64,000 nucleotides of DNA from Streptomyces sp. NRRL S-87 (lineage in GTDB: Bacteria; Actinomycetota; Actinomycetes; Streptomycetales; Streptomycetaceae): contig NZ_JOGB01000031.1 in the NCBI RefSeq assembly GCF_000719335.1, forward strand, positions 44,237 to 108,236. The letters run 5' to 3'. The position numbers and the translations under genes were made by a program. Below, in pieces: positions 45,255 through 52,919 of the stretch (position 1 is the stretch's first letter; every line of letters begins with the position of its first letter). The notes beneath the pieces are model-generated. The model did no database searches and was not told where the DNA came from. It was given only the letters and a program-made list of their open reading frames with translations.

Positions 45255-45741
45255 GCTCCTGGCTGATGTGGTGGGCCCAGGTGTGGATCCGCTCGGGGTT
45301 GCGGAAGTCGCCGCCCTTGCCCTGGCGGACCATCGCCTTGGCGATGAAGCCGGGGGTGCTGTCGGTGACGCTGCCGCCGAAGGTCATGTGTTCGCGGGCG
45401 CCCAGCCGTTCCATCTGGCGGGCCACGGCCTTGACCGGTGGGATCTCGTGCTGCTCGGCGGAGCTGTCGACGGGGCCGCTGCTGAACAGCCACAGGGGAC
45501 GGTGCTTGAGGTGCTCGGCGTTGCGTTCGGCGCAGCGCTTGGCCTTGCCGCTCCAGTGACCGGCGTACAGGGCGCCGCCGAGGACGACGGCGTCGAAGCT
45601 GCACACGTCCGCCACGTCGTCGGCGGGCAGGACGACCGCGTCGAGGCCGTCCTCGCGGAGGGTCTTGCCGATCTCCTCGGCGATGACGGCGGTCGCGCCG
45701 TGCTTGGTGCCGTAGGCGACCAGGACCCGCTTGGTGTTCAT
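45241..45741 (-). CDS. Flavodoxin-fold protein (HemG-like)
   Basis: 166 residues. FMN-phosphate loop VLVAYGTKHGATAVIAEEIG (Y-G-T-K-H-G-A-T), VVLGGALYAGHW (second FMN loop) and FSSGPVDSS are the flavodoxin_5 features shared with menaquinone-dependent protoporphyrinogen oxidase. In actinobacteria such genes belong to hypoxia and stress clusters; the redox partner is unknown. Its start overlaps the Hsp20 stop by four bases (ATGA), so the two are coupled, Hsp20 first. Confidence 0.88.
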   Translation of the reverse strand: MNTKRVLVAYGTKHGATAVIAEEIGKTLREDGLDAVVLPADDVADVCSFDAVVLGGALYAGHWSGKAKRCAERNAEHLKHRPLWLFSSGPVDSSAEQHEIPPVKAVARQMERLGAREHMTFGGSVTDSTPGFIAKAMVRQGKGGDFRNPERIHTWAHHISQELTAV

Positions 45742-46196
45742 GACTCTCCCTCCATGTCGTCGGCACCACCGCGTACGGGGATGCTCCGGCTGGTCTGGGC
45801 GGCGGCCTGGGTCGGCATGGGTACGCGGACCGTGAGGAGGCCGTCCTCGTACGCGGCCTGGACGCCTTCGGTCGGGATCTCGCCCGGCAGCCTGACGCTG
45901 CGGCGGAAGGACCCGTACCAGAATTCGGAGTGCTCCTTGTCCTCCTTGGTCTCAGTGTGCTCGGCGCTCACGGTGAGGGTGTCGCCCTCCGCCGTGATCT
46001 CGATGTCCTCCTCCGGGTCCATTCCCGGCAGCTCGGCACGGAGGGCGGACGTCCCCGCCTCGGTGGTGACCTCGATGGGAATGGGGCGGATGTCGTCGCC
46101 CGGCCACCAGGTCCGCAGCCGTGGGGAGTCGACGCCGAGCCAGTCTGCGAGGTCGGGGAAGAGGAGGTGCCTGCGTTCCATCTGTCTGCCTGCCAT
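45738..46196 (-). CDS. Hsp20 / alpha-crystallin small heat-shock protein
   Basis: 152 residues. The alpha-crystallin domain spans about 38-140: IPIEVTTEAGTSALRAELPG, then ITAEGDTLTVSAEHTETKED, FWYGSFRRSVRLPGEI and the closing AAYEDGLLTVRVPMPT with the G-L-L motif. ATP-independent holdase that keeps denatured protein soluble. The ATG at 46196 follows AGGAGG by six bases. First gene of the operon with the flavodoxin-fold protein. A GGGGCC-GTTC-AGCCCT dyad lies 110 bases upstream. HspX is the classic DosR-regulon member. Confidence 0.93.
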   Translation of the reverse strand: MAGRQMERRHLLFPDLADWLGVDSPRLRTWWPGDDIRPIPIEVTTEAGTSALRAELPGMDPEEDIEITAEGDTLTVSAEHTETKEDKEHSEFWYGSFRRSVRLPGEIPTEGVQAAYEDGLLTVRVPMPTQAAAQTSRSIPVRGGADDMEGES

Positions 46197-46574
46197 GTCG
46201 TCCTCCTGGGTAGCGCGGCGCCGTCGGCCGGCGCCCTGGACGGGGTCCGATTCCACTGTCGGGCGCCGACTGCCGGGGGCGCTTGGGGCCTCCGGGTCCC
46301 GCGAGGGGGCCGTTCAGCCCTCCTCGGTCCCGGCCGGGCGGCCGTCCGGTCCTCCTCGGTCCCGGCCGACCCGGCGGGGCCGCCGTCCGGTCCGTCGGAC
46401 GCCGCCTCGTCGGCCGCGGCGTGCTGCTCATGCTGTTCGCCGAGGCCGCGCGCCGGGGCGCAACCCCCCGACCGCGATCGTGCGCGTCCTGCCGCCGAAG
46501 GCCGGTCGCGGCCCCCTCGCACCGGACCGGCACAGCGTCTGCGTCGACGGCGGCCTCAGCCAAGTCCTGGGTCG
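46197..46574. other. 378-base stretch upstream of hsp20
   Basis: Holds the dyad at 46306-46321 and the hsp20 promoter. GC-rich tandem-like phrases CTCCTCGGTCCCGGCCG occur twice (about 46320 and 46354). No gene supported. Confidence 0.45.
46306..46321 (-). promoter_or_regulatory. GGGGCC-GTTC-AGCCCT dyad before hsp20
   Basis: Fourth relative of the GGGACC-N4-GGTCCC sites at 40.8 and 43.1 kb, 110 bases before the hsp20 start. Two mismatches in the arms make it a weaker candidate. Confidence 0.35.
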
Positions 46575-47558
46575 TCAGCGGTCACAGGCGATGCCGTCGC
46601 CGTCCCGGTCGAGTGCCCGCCTGTACCCGGGCTCGCCCTTGTGGATGGGAGCGGCGCCGGCATTCTTTGCTTCGGTGCAGTTCTTGTAGTAGGAGTCTCC
46701 GCCGCCGCCGGAGCCGGAGGTGTTGTCCGAGTTGTCGTCCCCTGTGTTGTCGTCCCCCGTGCTCGGTGGCGTCGGGTCCGGGTGGAGCTGGGTGTACTCC
46801 GTCTTCGGGCACGCGGTTCCGGGCGCGGTGAGCTTGAGGTAGGCGGTGGTGGTCTTGGGGTATTGGATCTCCTTGCCCTCCTCGGGGTCCTGGAAGCAGA
46901 CCTTCCAGTCGTCCGGGGAGGCGGGCACGGAGACGTCGGTGTAGGCGCTCTGCGGCTCGATCCGCTCGAAGCCGATCGGCGCGAGGGCCTTCGATGCCTG
47001 TGCGAAGGTCTGTCCCAGGACCTTCGGCGTCTTCGGGTAGGGGATCGGGGCGCCGTCCTCGGCCGGGCACGGCCACTCGTTGCGGACCACGCCGAAGTCC
47101 AGGGTGGGAATTCCTGCGACCGGCTTGGCGGCCACGGTCTGGAAGCACACCTTCCAGTTGTCGTCGTCCCACTGTCCGGCGTTGCCCGGTCCAGCGTCGT
47201 GGGAGATGGCGTTGTATCCGGCCGCGTCGGCAGCGGCCTTCGCCTGCTTCAGGTTCTCGCCGACGAACAGGGGCGCCGCCTTGGCCGAACCGGCGCCGGC
47301 GGAGCGAGAGGGAGACGGCCTGGGCGCAGCCGACTTGGGCTTGGCGTCCTGCCCTGCGCTGATGATGGCCCCGCAGGCGCCGAGCAGGAGCAATCCGATG
47401 ACGGGGATGCCGCAGCCGAGTCCGACCTTCGCGCCCGTGCTCATGCCCTGCCTCGGCGGTGGGGCCGGGGTCCACTGCGGCTGGCCGTGGGGCGGGGGCT
47501 GCTGGCCGTACGGCTGCTGCGGGTAGCCGTAGCCGGGCTGCTGCGGAGGCATGGACAC
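46575..47558 (-). CDS. Membrane-anchored PASTA-like / Excalibur calcium-binding protein
   Basis: 327 residues. A Pro/Gln/Tyr-rich cytoplasmic start (PPQQPGYGYPQQPYGQQPPP) is followed by one membrane helix at about 43-68 (VGLGCGIPVIGLLLLGACGA). Then come two PASTA-like units (VGENLKQAKAAADAAGYNAI, VLGQTFAQASKALAPIGFER), each ending in a W-K-V-C-F-Q strand. The end is an Excalibur domain with YYKNCTEAKNAGAAPIHKGE and the calcium loop DRDGDGIACD. Likely a surface protein that senses or binds cell wall. The start may be the GTG at 47558 or the ATG at 47552. Confidence 0.88.
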   Translation of the reverse strand: MSMPPQQPGYGYPQQPYGQQPPPHGQPQWTPAPPPRQGMSTGAKVGLGCGIPVIGLLLLGACGAIISAGQDAKPKSAAPRPSPSRSAGAGSAKAAPLFVGENLKQAKAAADAAGYNAISHDAGPGNAGQWDDDNWKVCFQTVAAKPVAGIPTLDFGVVRNEWPCPAEDGAPIPYPKTPKVLGQTFAQASKALAPIGFERIEPQSAYTDVSVPASPDDWKVCFQDPEEGKEIQYPKTTTAYLKLTAPGTACPKTEYTQLHPDPTPPSTGDDNTGDDNSDNTSGSGGGGDSYYKNCTEAKNAGAAPIHKGEPGYRRALDRDGDGIACDR

Positions 47559-48089
47559 AGGGAGGGCTCCAGGGCATCAGTGGAGATGAGCGGCGCTCAG
47601 CCTAGACAGTCCGGCAAGCCGTGGCGCCGCGGTTCGGGAAATTCGAGACGAAGCCCGAAGGCGGAGACCCCGCCCCGCCGGCAGCACTTCCAACCCCGGC
47701 CTACGAGGCCCGGGTGAACTCCACGTCCGTACCACCGCAGCCCGCCGCGATGTCCAACCGCTGGTCCCGCTCCACCTCGTCAACCGCTCCCGTCCTCACG
47801 TCCAGGCCCCGGCGCCGCGTGGTTCCGGTCCGCCCCGCGCCGTGCCGGCACAGCGCGTCCACCGAGGGTGGCAGCCACCGGGCCGCCGGGTCCCGGTCCG
47901 CCTTGCTGGGGTCCGAGCGGCCGTGGCGACGACCAGCGAGGTCGGCCGGCCCCGGTCGTTCGCGTACGCCTCCCGCCGCGCCGGCGTCCACGCCGAGGGC
48001 CGTCTGTCGGTCTTCGAGGTCGCCGACGCGGAATTCAGGCTCGGCAGCCCTCCTGTCCGAGCGCGACGCTACGTGCGCCGCGGCACGGG
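47559..48089. other. 531-base stretch without a supported gene
   Basis: Upstream of the leftward Excalibur gene and beyond the leftward MarR gene. A leftward frame ending near 47701 (ending GCGGTDVEFTRAS) and a rightward stretch near 47930 have some coding-like bias, but neither has a start or recognisable family. They may be remnants. Confidence 0.4.
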
Positions 48090-48548
48090 CTACGCACCTT
48101 CGTCGTCACCGCGCAGGGAATGGATCATGCCCTGCAGGATCCGGAACGCCTCTGACTGCTCGGTCTCGGTCAGGCCGGCCAGCATTCTGGCCTCGACGGA
48201 CCGGACGGCTGCGCTCGCCGTCTCGAGGCTTCGTCGGCCGCGGGGCGTGAGCCGCGTGGGGAGCGCCTTCCCGACGGGTGCCTGCGCAGGCCTTGTCACG
48301 TAGCCGTCCCGTTCCAGGGCCTGGAGCAGCACGTTCATCGTCTGCCGTGTCACGAACGCGCCCCGCGCGAGCTCGGAGTTCGACAAGCCCGGTCGTTGCG
48401 CCAGCAGTTCCAGGCAGGAGTAGTGCGTCACGCTCATCCCGAGCGGCCGCAGCACTTCCTCCATGGCCGCACGGAGGGCGCTCGACGCCTCTTTGAGCAG
48501 GTAGCCCAGTGACGTCTCCAGGTCGACGCCGACACCTTCTTGACTCAT
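48090..48548 (-). CDS. MarR-family transcriptional regulator
   Basis: 152 residues of the standard MarR build. The winged helix is clear (CLELLAQRPGLSNSELARGA, FVTRQTMNVLLQALERDGYV, TRLTPRGRRSL), flanked by dimerisation helices. It starts at ATG 48548, and the first operator palindrome overlaps the start codon itself, so autorepression is nearly certain. The divergent VOC gene, 62 bases away behind the second palindrome, is the obvious co-regulated target. Confidence 0.93.
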   Translation of the reverse strand: MSQEGVGVDLETSLGYLLKEASSALRAAMEEVLRPLGMSVTHYSCLELLAQRPGLSNSELARGAFVTRQTMNVLLQALERDGYVTRPAQAPVGKALPTRLTPRGRRSLETASAAVRSVEARMLAGLTETEQSEAFRILQGMIHSLRGDDEGA

Positions 48549-48592
48549 GTCAGCATTCTGACATAGCTTGCCGCATGTCAGAAAACTGACAC
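48547..48592. promoter_or_regulatory. Two MarR operator palindromes
   Basis: ATGTCAG-CATT-CTGACAT (48547-48564) is a perfect 18-bp palindrome. TGTCAG-AAAA-CTGACA (48576-48591) repeats the same arms. Centres are 28 bp apart, between divergent marR and VOC genes. Arm sequence and spacing are typical of MarR-family operators. Confidence 0.85.
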
Positions 48593-48610
48593 GGAAAAAG
48601 GAGTGCCCTC

Positions 48611-48979
48611 ATGCCCGCCACCGGCCCCGACTTCATCTCGCTCCAAGTGCGCGACCTCGACGCTTCACAGGCGTTCTACGAGCGGTACCTGGGCCTCGTC
48701 CGCTCGCCGGCCGGACCTCCGCACGCCGTCGTCTTCGAGACGAAGCCCATCGCGTTCGCACTCCGCGACGTCGTTCCCGGCACCGACCTCGCAACCGTCG
48801 CTCAGCCCGGCATCGGTGCCGCGATCTGGCTCCACGCCACCGACGTCCAGGCCATCCACGACGCGCTCGTCGCCGACGGTCACACCATTGCGTCCGCACC
48901 GATCGACGGCCCCTTCGGCCGGACGTTCACCTTTGCCGACCCCGACGGCTACCACGTCACGCTCCACGACCGCGCCTGA
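48611..48979 (+). CDS. VOC-family (glyoxalase/bleomycin-resistance fold) protein
   Basis: 122 residues. FISLQVRDLDASQAFYERYL gives the first beta-alpha module (A-F-Y-E-x-x-L-G), and FTFADPDGYHVTLHDRA the last (F-x-D-P-D-G-Y-x-V-x-L). His in YHVTLHD and the usual D-P-D-G could take part in a metal or ligand site. Role: an enzyme or binding protein for a small toxic molecule, consistent with MarR control from the adjacent divergent gene. The ATG follows AAGGAGTGCCCTC. Confidence 0.9.
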   Translation: MPATGPDFISLQVRDLDASQAFYERYLGLVRSPAGPPHAVVFETKPIAFALRDVVPGTDLATVAQPGIGAAIWLHATDVQAIHDALVADGHTIASAPIDGPFGRTFTFADPDGYHVTLHDRA

Positions 48980-49077
48980 TCGCCCAAAGGCCACCGGACG
49001 ATCACCAGCGGTTGCGCCCTGGGGTCGGCGCAGTGTTCCGGTCAACACATGCTCTGCCGCTCCACGGGGCGATGGAA

Positions 49078-49103
49078 GGACCGCGCACAGGCGTGCGCGG
49101 TCC
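49078..49103. terminator. Hairpin between VOC and cold-shock genes
   Basis: Perfect 11-bp stem GGACCGCGCAC with loop AGGC. Lies between the convergent VOC gene (ends 48979) and the csp gene (ends 49188); probable bidirectional terminator. Confidence 0.8.
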
Positions 49104-49187
49104 CCATCCGGCGGGCGTCCGGGCCGGTTTCCTCGGTCAGGGCGCGAAGCGGGCCGGTCGCGGCACTCGTAGGCCGAGCCCGAAAGG

Positions 49188-49391
49188 TCAGGCCAGGTTG
49201 ATGTTCTCGGCCTGGGGGCCCTTCTGGCCCTGGGTGACGTCGAACGTCACGGCCTGGCCCTCGTGGAGTTCGCGGAAGCCGGTCGAGTTGATCGCGGAGT
49301 AGTGGGCGAAGACGTCCGGGCCGCCGCCGTCCTGGGCGATGAAGCCGAAGCCCTTCTCCGCGTTGAACCACTTCACAGTTCCCGTAGCCAT
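49188..49391 (-). CDS. Cold-shock protein (CspA family)
   Basis: 67 residues, [20 protein letters not shown] onward, with RNP1 KGFGFI (13-18) and RNP2 DVFAHY (26-31) and the ending [13 protein letters not shown] typical of streptomycete Csps. Binds single-stranded nucleic acid as an RNA chaperone. The ATG at 49391 is preferred (GGAAGG seven bases upstream) over the in-frame ATG at 49397. A 243-base leader separates it from the MerR-like gene on the same strand, long enough for the leader regulation usual for csp mRNAs. Confidence 0.95.
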   Translation of the reverse strand: MATGTVKWFNAEKGFGFIAQDGGGPDVFAHYSAINSTGFRELHEGQAVTFDVTQGQKGPQAENINLA

Positions 49392-49634
49392 GTTCATGCC
49401 TTCCAGTCGACGGACGCCTCCGCACGGTGCGGGAGGCGGAGGTGATCGCCCTGGTTCCTGCGGCACAGCACAGCAAAACACCCACCGCGAAGGCGTGGGC
49501 GAGGGGAACTTCCGAACCACGACAGCTGACGCAGACGATACCGCCGGCAACGGCCTGTCACCAGAGGAACCGAGCCGGTGCGTCCCGGCGGAGTACGGGT
49601 AGGGAACCCTCGTTGTTCCAGCGGTCCAGGGACC

Positions 49635-49985
49635 TCAGGCCGCGGCGTCCGGGCCGGGCGATTCGGCGGCGCGGCGGTACTCGGCGTTGAGACGCTGGGC
49701 CTCTTCGAGCTGGTCCTCGAGGATGATGATGCGGCAGGCCGCTTCGATGGGCGTGCCCTGGTCGACGAGTTCCCGGGCGCGGGCGGCGATGCGCAGCTGG
49801 TAGCGGGAGTACCGGCGGTGGCCGCCGGCGGAGCGGAGCGGCGTGATGAGGCGGGCCTCGCCGATCGCGCGGAGGAAGCCCTGCGTGGTGCCGAGCATCT
49901 CGGCGGCCCGCCCCATGGTGTAGGCGGGGTAGTCGTCGTCATCCAGGTGGCCGCCGAGCGGGCCGGTCGGATTGTCAGCTGCCAT
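49635..49985 (-). CDS. MerR-like small DNA-binding regulator
   Basis: About 116 residues from the ATG at 49985, with GAGAGG upstream. DNA-binding part YPAYTMGRAAEMLGTTQGFL followed by RAIGEARLITPLRSAGGHRR and YSRYQLRIAARARELVDQG is the MerR HTH with the R-S-x-G-G-H-R-R-Y wing. A long helix (ILEDQLEEAQRLNAEYRRAA) follows in place of an effector domain. Such genes commonly precede a csp gene in streptomycetes, which holds here, so an autoregulated pair is likely. Confidence 0.85.
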   Translation of the reverse strand: MAADNPTGPLGGHLDDDDYPAYTMGRAAEMLGTTQGFLRAIGEARLITPLRSAGGHRRYSRYQLRIAARARELVDQGTPIEAACRIIILEDQLEEAQRLNAEYRRAAESPGPDAAA

Positions 49986-50003
49986 GAAACCTCTCTCATG
50001 CAA

Positions 50004-50633
50004 CGGGTGAAACGGGTGAACGTGTCGAGGGGCCCTGGCGCCTATGGCACCAGGGCCCCGAAGGAACAGCTACACCATCTGCCGGCCCTGATACTGCACC
50101 GGCTTCCTGCTTCCGCCGGCCCGACCTGAACGGAGTCGGGACTGCGGGGATCGCGGTTGCTTGACCGGAGACCACCTCACTATCGATGTCCTGCGGTACC
50201 CGGGCTCCGCTTTCCGCCCGGGCGATCCTGATGGCGCTCGGTTCCTCCGTTCTTCCCTCTGGGGTCGATCACTTACCGGTACTGCTGTACTGCTCATTGC
50301 CGGTGGCCTGGCCGAGCGCCACCCTCTTCGTCAACTGCTTGGCAGCCCCCGATGACTGCGGGCCGCCCGGTCCGGTCGCCAGTCCCGTCGCCTTTGTAAC
50401 CGCTCCGGCTTCGACACTCCGCCACCGCACCGTCCTGCAACTGCGGGTACTGCTGCCCGGTCATCTGCGCCGGGCCCTTGGTCCTCTCTGGGCTACGAAA
50501 GAAACCATACCCCCGCCGCCCACCAATGTCTACTTCGGCCGTCATAGATTTTAGGAAGGCGGCGCGGTAGGTATTCGGAGGTCCGCGCGCGAGGCCCCAG
50601 CCCGGATGCATCTGGTGGGTCGAGGCGGAGACG
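50004..50633. other. 630-base stretch with hairpins, no supported gene
   Basis: No frame shows typical coding bias; the composition is more balanced than the rest. Hairpins include a perfect 10-bp stem GGGGCCCTGG (50029-50059, loop 11), and a CCCGGGC/GCCCGGG stem near 50200-50220. On the minus strand the region would give an RNA ending in the strong 50029-50059 hairpin. It could be a long leader, a non-coding RNA or a decayed intron; I cannot decide. Confidence 0.35.
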
Positions 50634-51875
50634 TCAGCGGCGGTCGCGGCGCCACTCGTAGCGCCACGCCGCTTCGAGGTAGGACTCCTCTTCCAAGGAA
50701 CCGCGCTGAGGCGGGCCGAGGGAGCGTGCCGCTTCCACGCACCGCTCGTCGTCGTGGAGGGCGAGTCCGTAGACGGCGGCAAGCCGGACCAGGCGGTCCG
50801 GGTCGTCCAGTACGGCGGCCATGGCGTCCGCGAGGTCGGGATCGTGCTCTCGTCCCTCGGCAACCGTGCAGCAGGCCGTCTTCCGTACCAGTGCGTCCGG
50901 ATCGGCCATCAGCCGCAGCAACGCCGCGCGGGCGTCGTTGGAGAAGGCTGGGGGTGAGGACGACCCGCCGGTGAGCCCGTGCGCCACCGCGCGCCGTACT
51001 CGGGCCTCGGAATGGCCGGCGTACGGCAGGAGGGCCGCCTCCGCGCGGCGGTCGCTGTGTTCTCCGAGGGCGACCAGCACCTCGGTGAGGACGGTGGGAT
51101 CCGTCTCCTCGGCCGACCAGTCGGTGAACACGTCCAGAGCGGGACCGGCGAACGTGTCCTCGTCGCTGTCGTCGAACAGATGGGTCAGCCGGAGCACTTC
51201 GGCACCGAACAACCGGCGGGACGGGTCCGGGCTCGTGCGCAGCGCTGCCGCAGCGGTCCAGGTCGCCTGGTCGCGTCGGCCGGCCAGCAGGATGGTGGCA
51301 CTGCTCCACGTCGTGTGGTTCTCCTGGTCGGCGTGGGCCGAGGCGCGGTCCGTCAGTTCCTCGAACGAGGTCCGGATCCCCAGCAGTTCCTCGACGTACG
51401 TGAGGATCGCCCCATGGCCGTCCCGCACGGTCATGCCACCAAGGGTGAACTCGTCGACGCTGCAGTACTCGTCGTCTTGAACCTGCGTACGGACCACGGC
51501 ATCCCGGGAGCCCGTACGGCGTCGCAGTTCGGCCTCGACCCCCGTTTCGTGCCAGCGGCGCGCGAGGTCCCGCGCCTCCAGGAGTTCGGACTCGGGGTAC
51601 CTGCCCCGGATCCCGTGGTCCAGGAGCGCGTCGAACAGAGCGGGCGAACCCCAGTCGACCGCCTCGCTCAGGGGGATGAGGTCCTCCTGCCTGCTCCGGG
51701 CGGAGTCCGCACCGTACTGGAGCAAGAGCTGAGCGATGTGCCCCGCGTGCATCCGGACCGCGAGGCAGAACGCGGCATCCCGAAGACCGGGGTCGCTGTC
51801 CTCATGGAGGAGGATCCTCACCGAGTCCGTGTCTCCGGCCCGGACCGCGGAGATCAGGGCGGACTCGACGTCCAC
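50634..51875 (-). CDS. Ankyrin / HEAT-repeat protein
   Basis: About 413 residues from a GTG at 51875. The N-terminal ~100 residues look like ankyrin repeats (ALISAVRAGDTDSVRILLHE, CLAVRMHAGHIAQLLLQYGA, SEAVDWGSPALFDALLDHGI). The C-terminal 270 are HEAT-like helices (VLTEVLVALGEHSDRRAEAA, RRAVAHGLTGG, DPDALVRKTACCTVAEG, DPDRLVRLAAVYGLALHDDE). Both are protein-protein interaction scaffolds without catalysis. No signal peptide, so cytosolic. The start is uncertain because the frame is open well upstream. Confidence 0.82.
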   Translation of the reverse strand: MDVESALISAVRAGDTDSVRILLHEDSDPGLRDAAFCLAVRMHAGHIAQLLLQYGADSARSRQEDLIPLSEAVDWGSPALFDALLDHGIRGRYPESELLEARDLARRWHETGVEAELRRRTGSRDAVVRTQVQDDEYCSVDEFTLGGMTVRDGHGAILTYVEELLGIRTSFEELTDRASAHADQENHTTWSSATILLAGRRDQATWTAAAALRTSPDPSRRLFGAEVLRLTHLFDDSDEDTFAGPALDVFTDWSAEETDPTVLTEVLVALGEHSDRRAEAALLPYAGHSEARVRRAVAHGLTGGSSSPPAFSNDARAALLRLMADPDALVRKTACCTVAEGREHDPDLADAMAAVLDDPDRLVRLAAVYGLALHDDERCVEAARSLGPPQRGSLEEESYLEAAWRYEWRRDRR

Positions 51876-51961
51876 CGCATTGCCCGGATCCGTGTCCACG
51901 CCATGTGACCTGGGAAACCCGGCCCTCCCGTCGGATGGGGAACCGCTTCTCACCAGCCTGC

Positions 51962-52654
51962 TCAGCCGAGCTGCCCGGTCGGCCGCACGGTGATGTGGTT
52001 GATGTCCACGCCCGCAGGCTGGTTGAGGGCGAAGACGATCGTGTTCGCGATCTGCTCGGCGGTCAGCGCAGTCTCGGGGCTGCCGCCGCGCTCGTCCCAG
52101 AACGGGGTGTCCACCACCCCGGGAGCGACGACGGTCACGCCGACCCCGTCCTGGCCGACCAGCAGCCGGGTGTTCTCGGCCAGCGCGTGCACGGCCCATT
52201 TGGTGACCGAGTACAGGTTGCCGGGCGTGTGGCGCACTCCCGCAACCGAACCCATCAGCACGATCCGGCCCTTGGACTCCCTGAGCTTCGGCAGGGTCTC
52301 CCGCACCAGCAGCGCCGGGCCCAGGACGTTGGTGAGGACCATGGCCCGCATGTCCTCGGGGGCATGGCTCTCCAGGTTCCCGGGCAGCGAGAACCCGGCG
52401 TTGGCAATGACGTTGTCCAGCCGGCCCCAGGTGTCCACCACGCGGCGCACGGCGGCGGCGACGTCGTGCTCGTCGCCGGTGTCCCCGGTGATCGTCAGGA
52501 GCCGCCCGCCCGCTCCGGCCGTGGCGGCGAAGGCGGTCAGCTTGTCCGTGTCCCGTCCGGTGACAGCCACCCGGTGGCCCTCCTTGAGCAAGGCTCGGGC
52601 GGTGGCGGCACCAATGCCGGTCGAGCCTCCGGTGATCAGCGTGACAGGTCCCAT
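51962..52654 (-). CDS. Short-chain dehydrogenase/reductase
   Basis: 230 residues of the classical SDR type: cofactor loop TGGSTGIG (8-15), VTGRDTDKL with Arg suggesting NADP(H), a structural NAG (IANAGFSLPG), the active-site Ser (LMGSVAG) and YSVTK (Tyr and Lys). The end GVDINHITVRPTGQ resembles the YdfG-like serine/3-hydroxy acid dehydrogenase group. The ATG at 52654 follows GAGGAGG. The natural substrate is unknown. It stands alone. Confidence 0.9.
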   Translation of the reverse strand: MGPVTLITGGSTGIGAATARALLKEGHRVAVTGRDTDKLTAFAATAGAGGRLLTITGDTGDEHDVAAAVRRVVDTWGRLDNVIANAGFSLPGNLESHAPEDMRAMVLTNVLGPALLVRETLPKLRESKGRIVLMGSVAGVRHTPGNLYSVTKWAVHALAENTRLLVGQDGVGVTVVAPGVVDTPFWDERGGSPETALTAEQIANTIVFALNQPAGVDINHITVRPTGQLG

Positions 52655-52719
52655 CGGACGGCCTCCTCGGCGCTGCGGTCGGGGCACGACCCTACCGACC
52701 GCCCCCAAGTCGCCTGCGC

Positions 52720-52912
52720 TGGGCCCCGGACCGAGACGACTCGGCCGAACGCCTCGACGCCGCCGTGCGCGCGGGCACGGCGCGCGGGGGGTCCCCGGTC
52801 CTCCACGGCACCCGCGAGGGCGTGCTGCGCGGGCTGGTCACGACGGGAGGGGCGGTCACCTCCGCCCGGGTGGTGCTCGCGGCGGCGTTCGCCGCGCTGA
52901 GGTCCGGGGCGA
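52720..52912 (+). pseudogene. Fragment of an MMPL/RND transporter
   Basis: A rightward stretch reads REGVLRGLVTTGGAVTSARV followed by VLAAAFAAL, closely matching the T-x-x-T-G-G-x-V-T-S-A-G-x-V-L-A-A-T-F motif of the last membrane block in MMPL transporters. There is no start, and the frame enters the neighbouring hydrolase gene's antisense. Only about 60 residues survive. Confidence 0.45.
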
Positions 52913-52919
52913 CGGCCCC

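Noticed and set aside
50294..50548. Leftward frame of 83 codons in the 50-kb gap
   Set aside because: No ribosome binding site, atypical codon bias and no domain; more likely non-coding.
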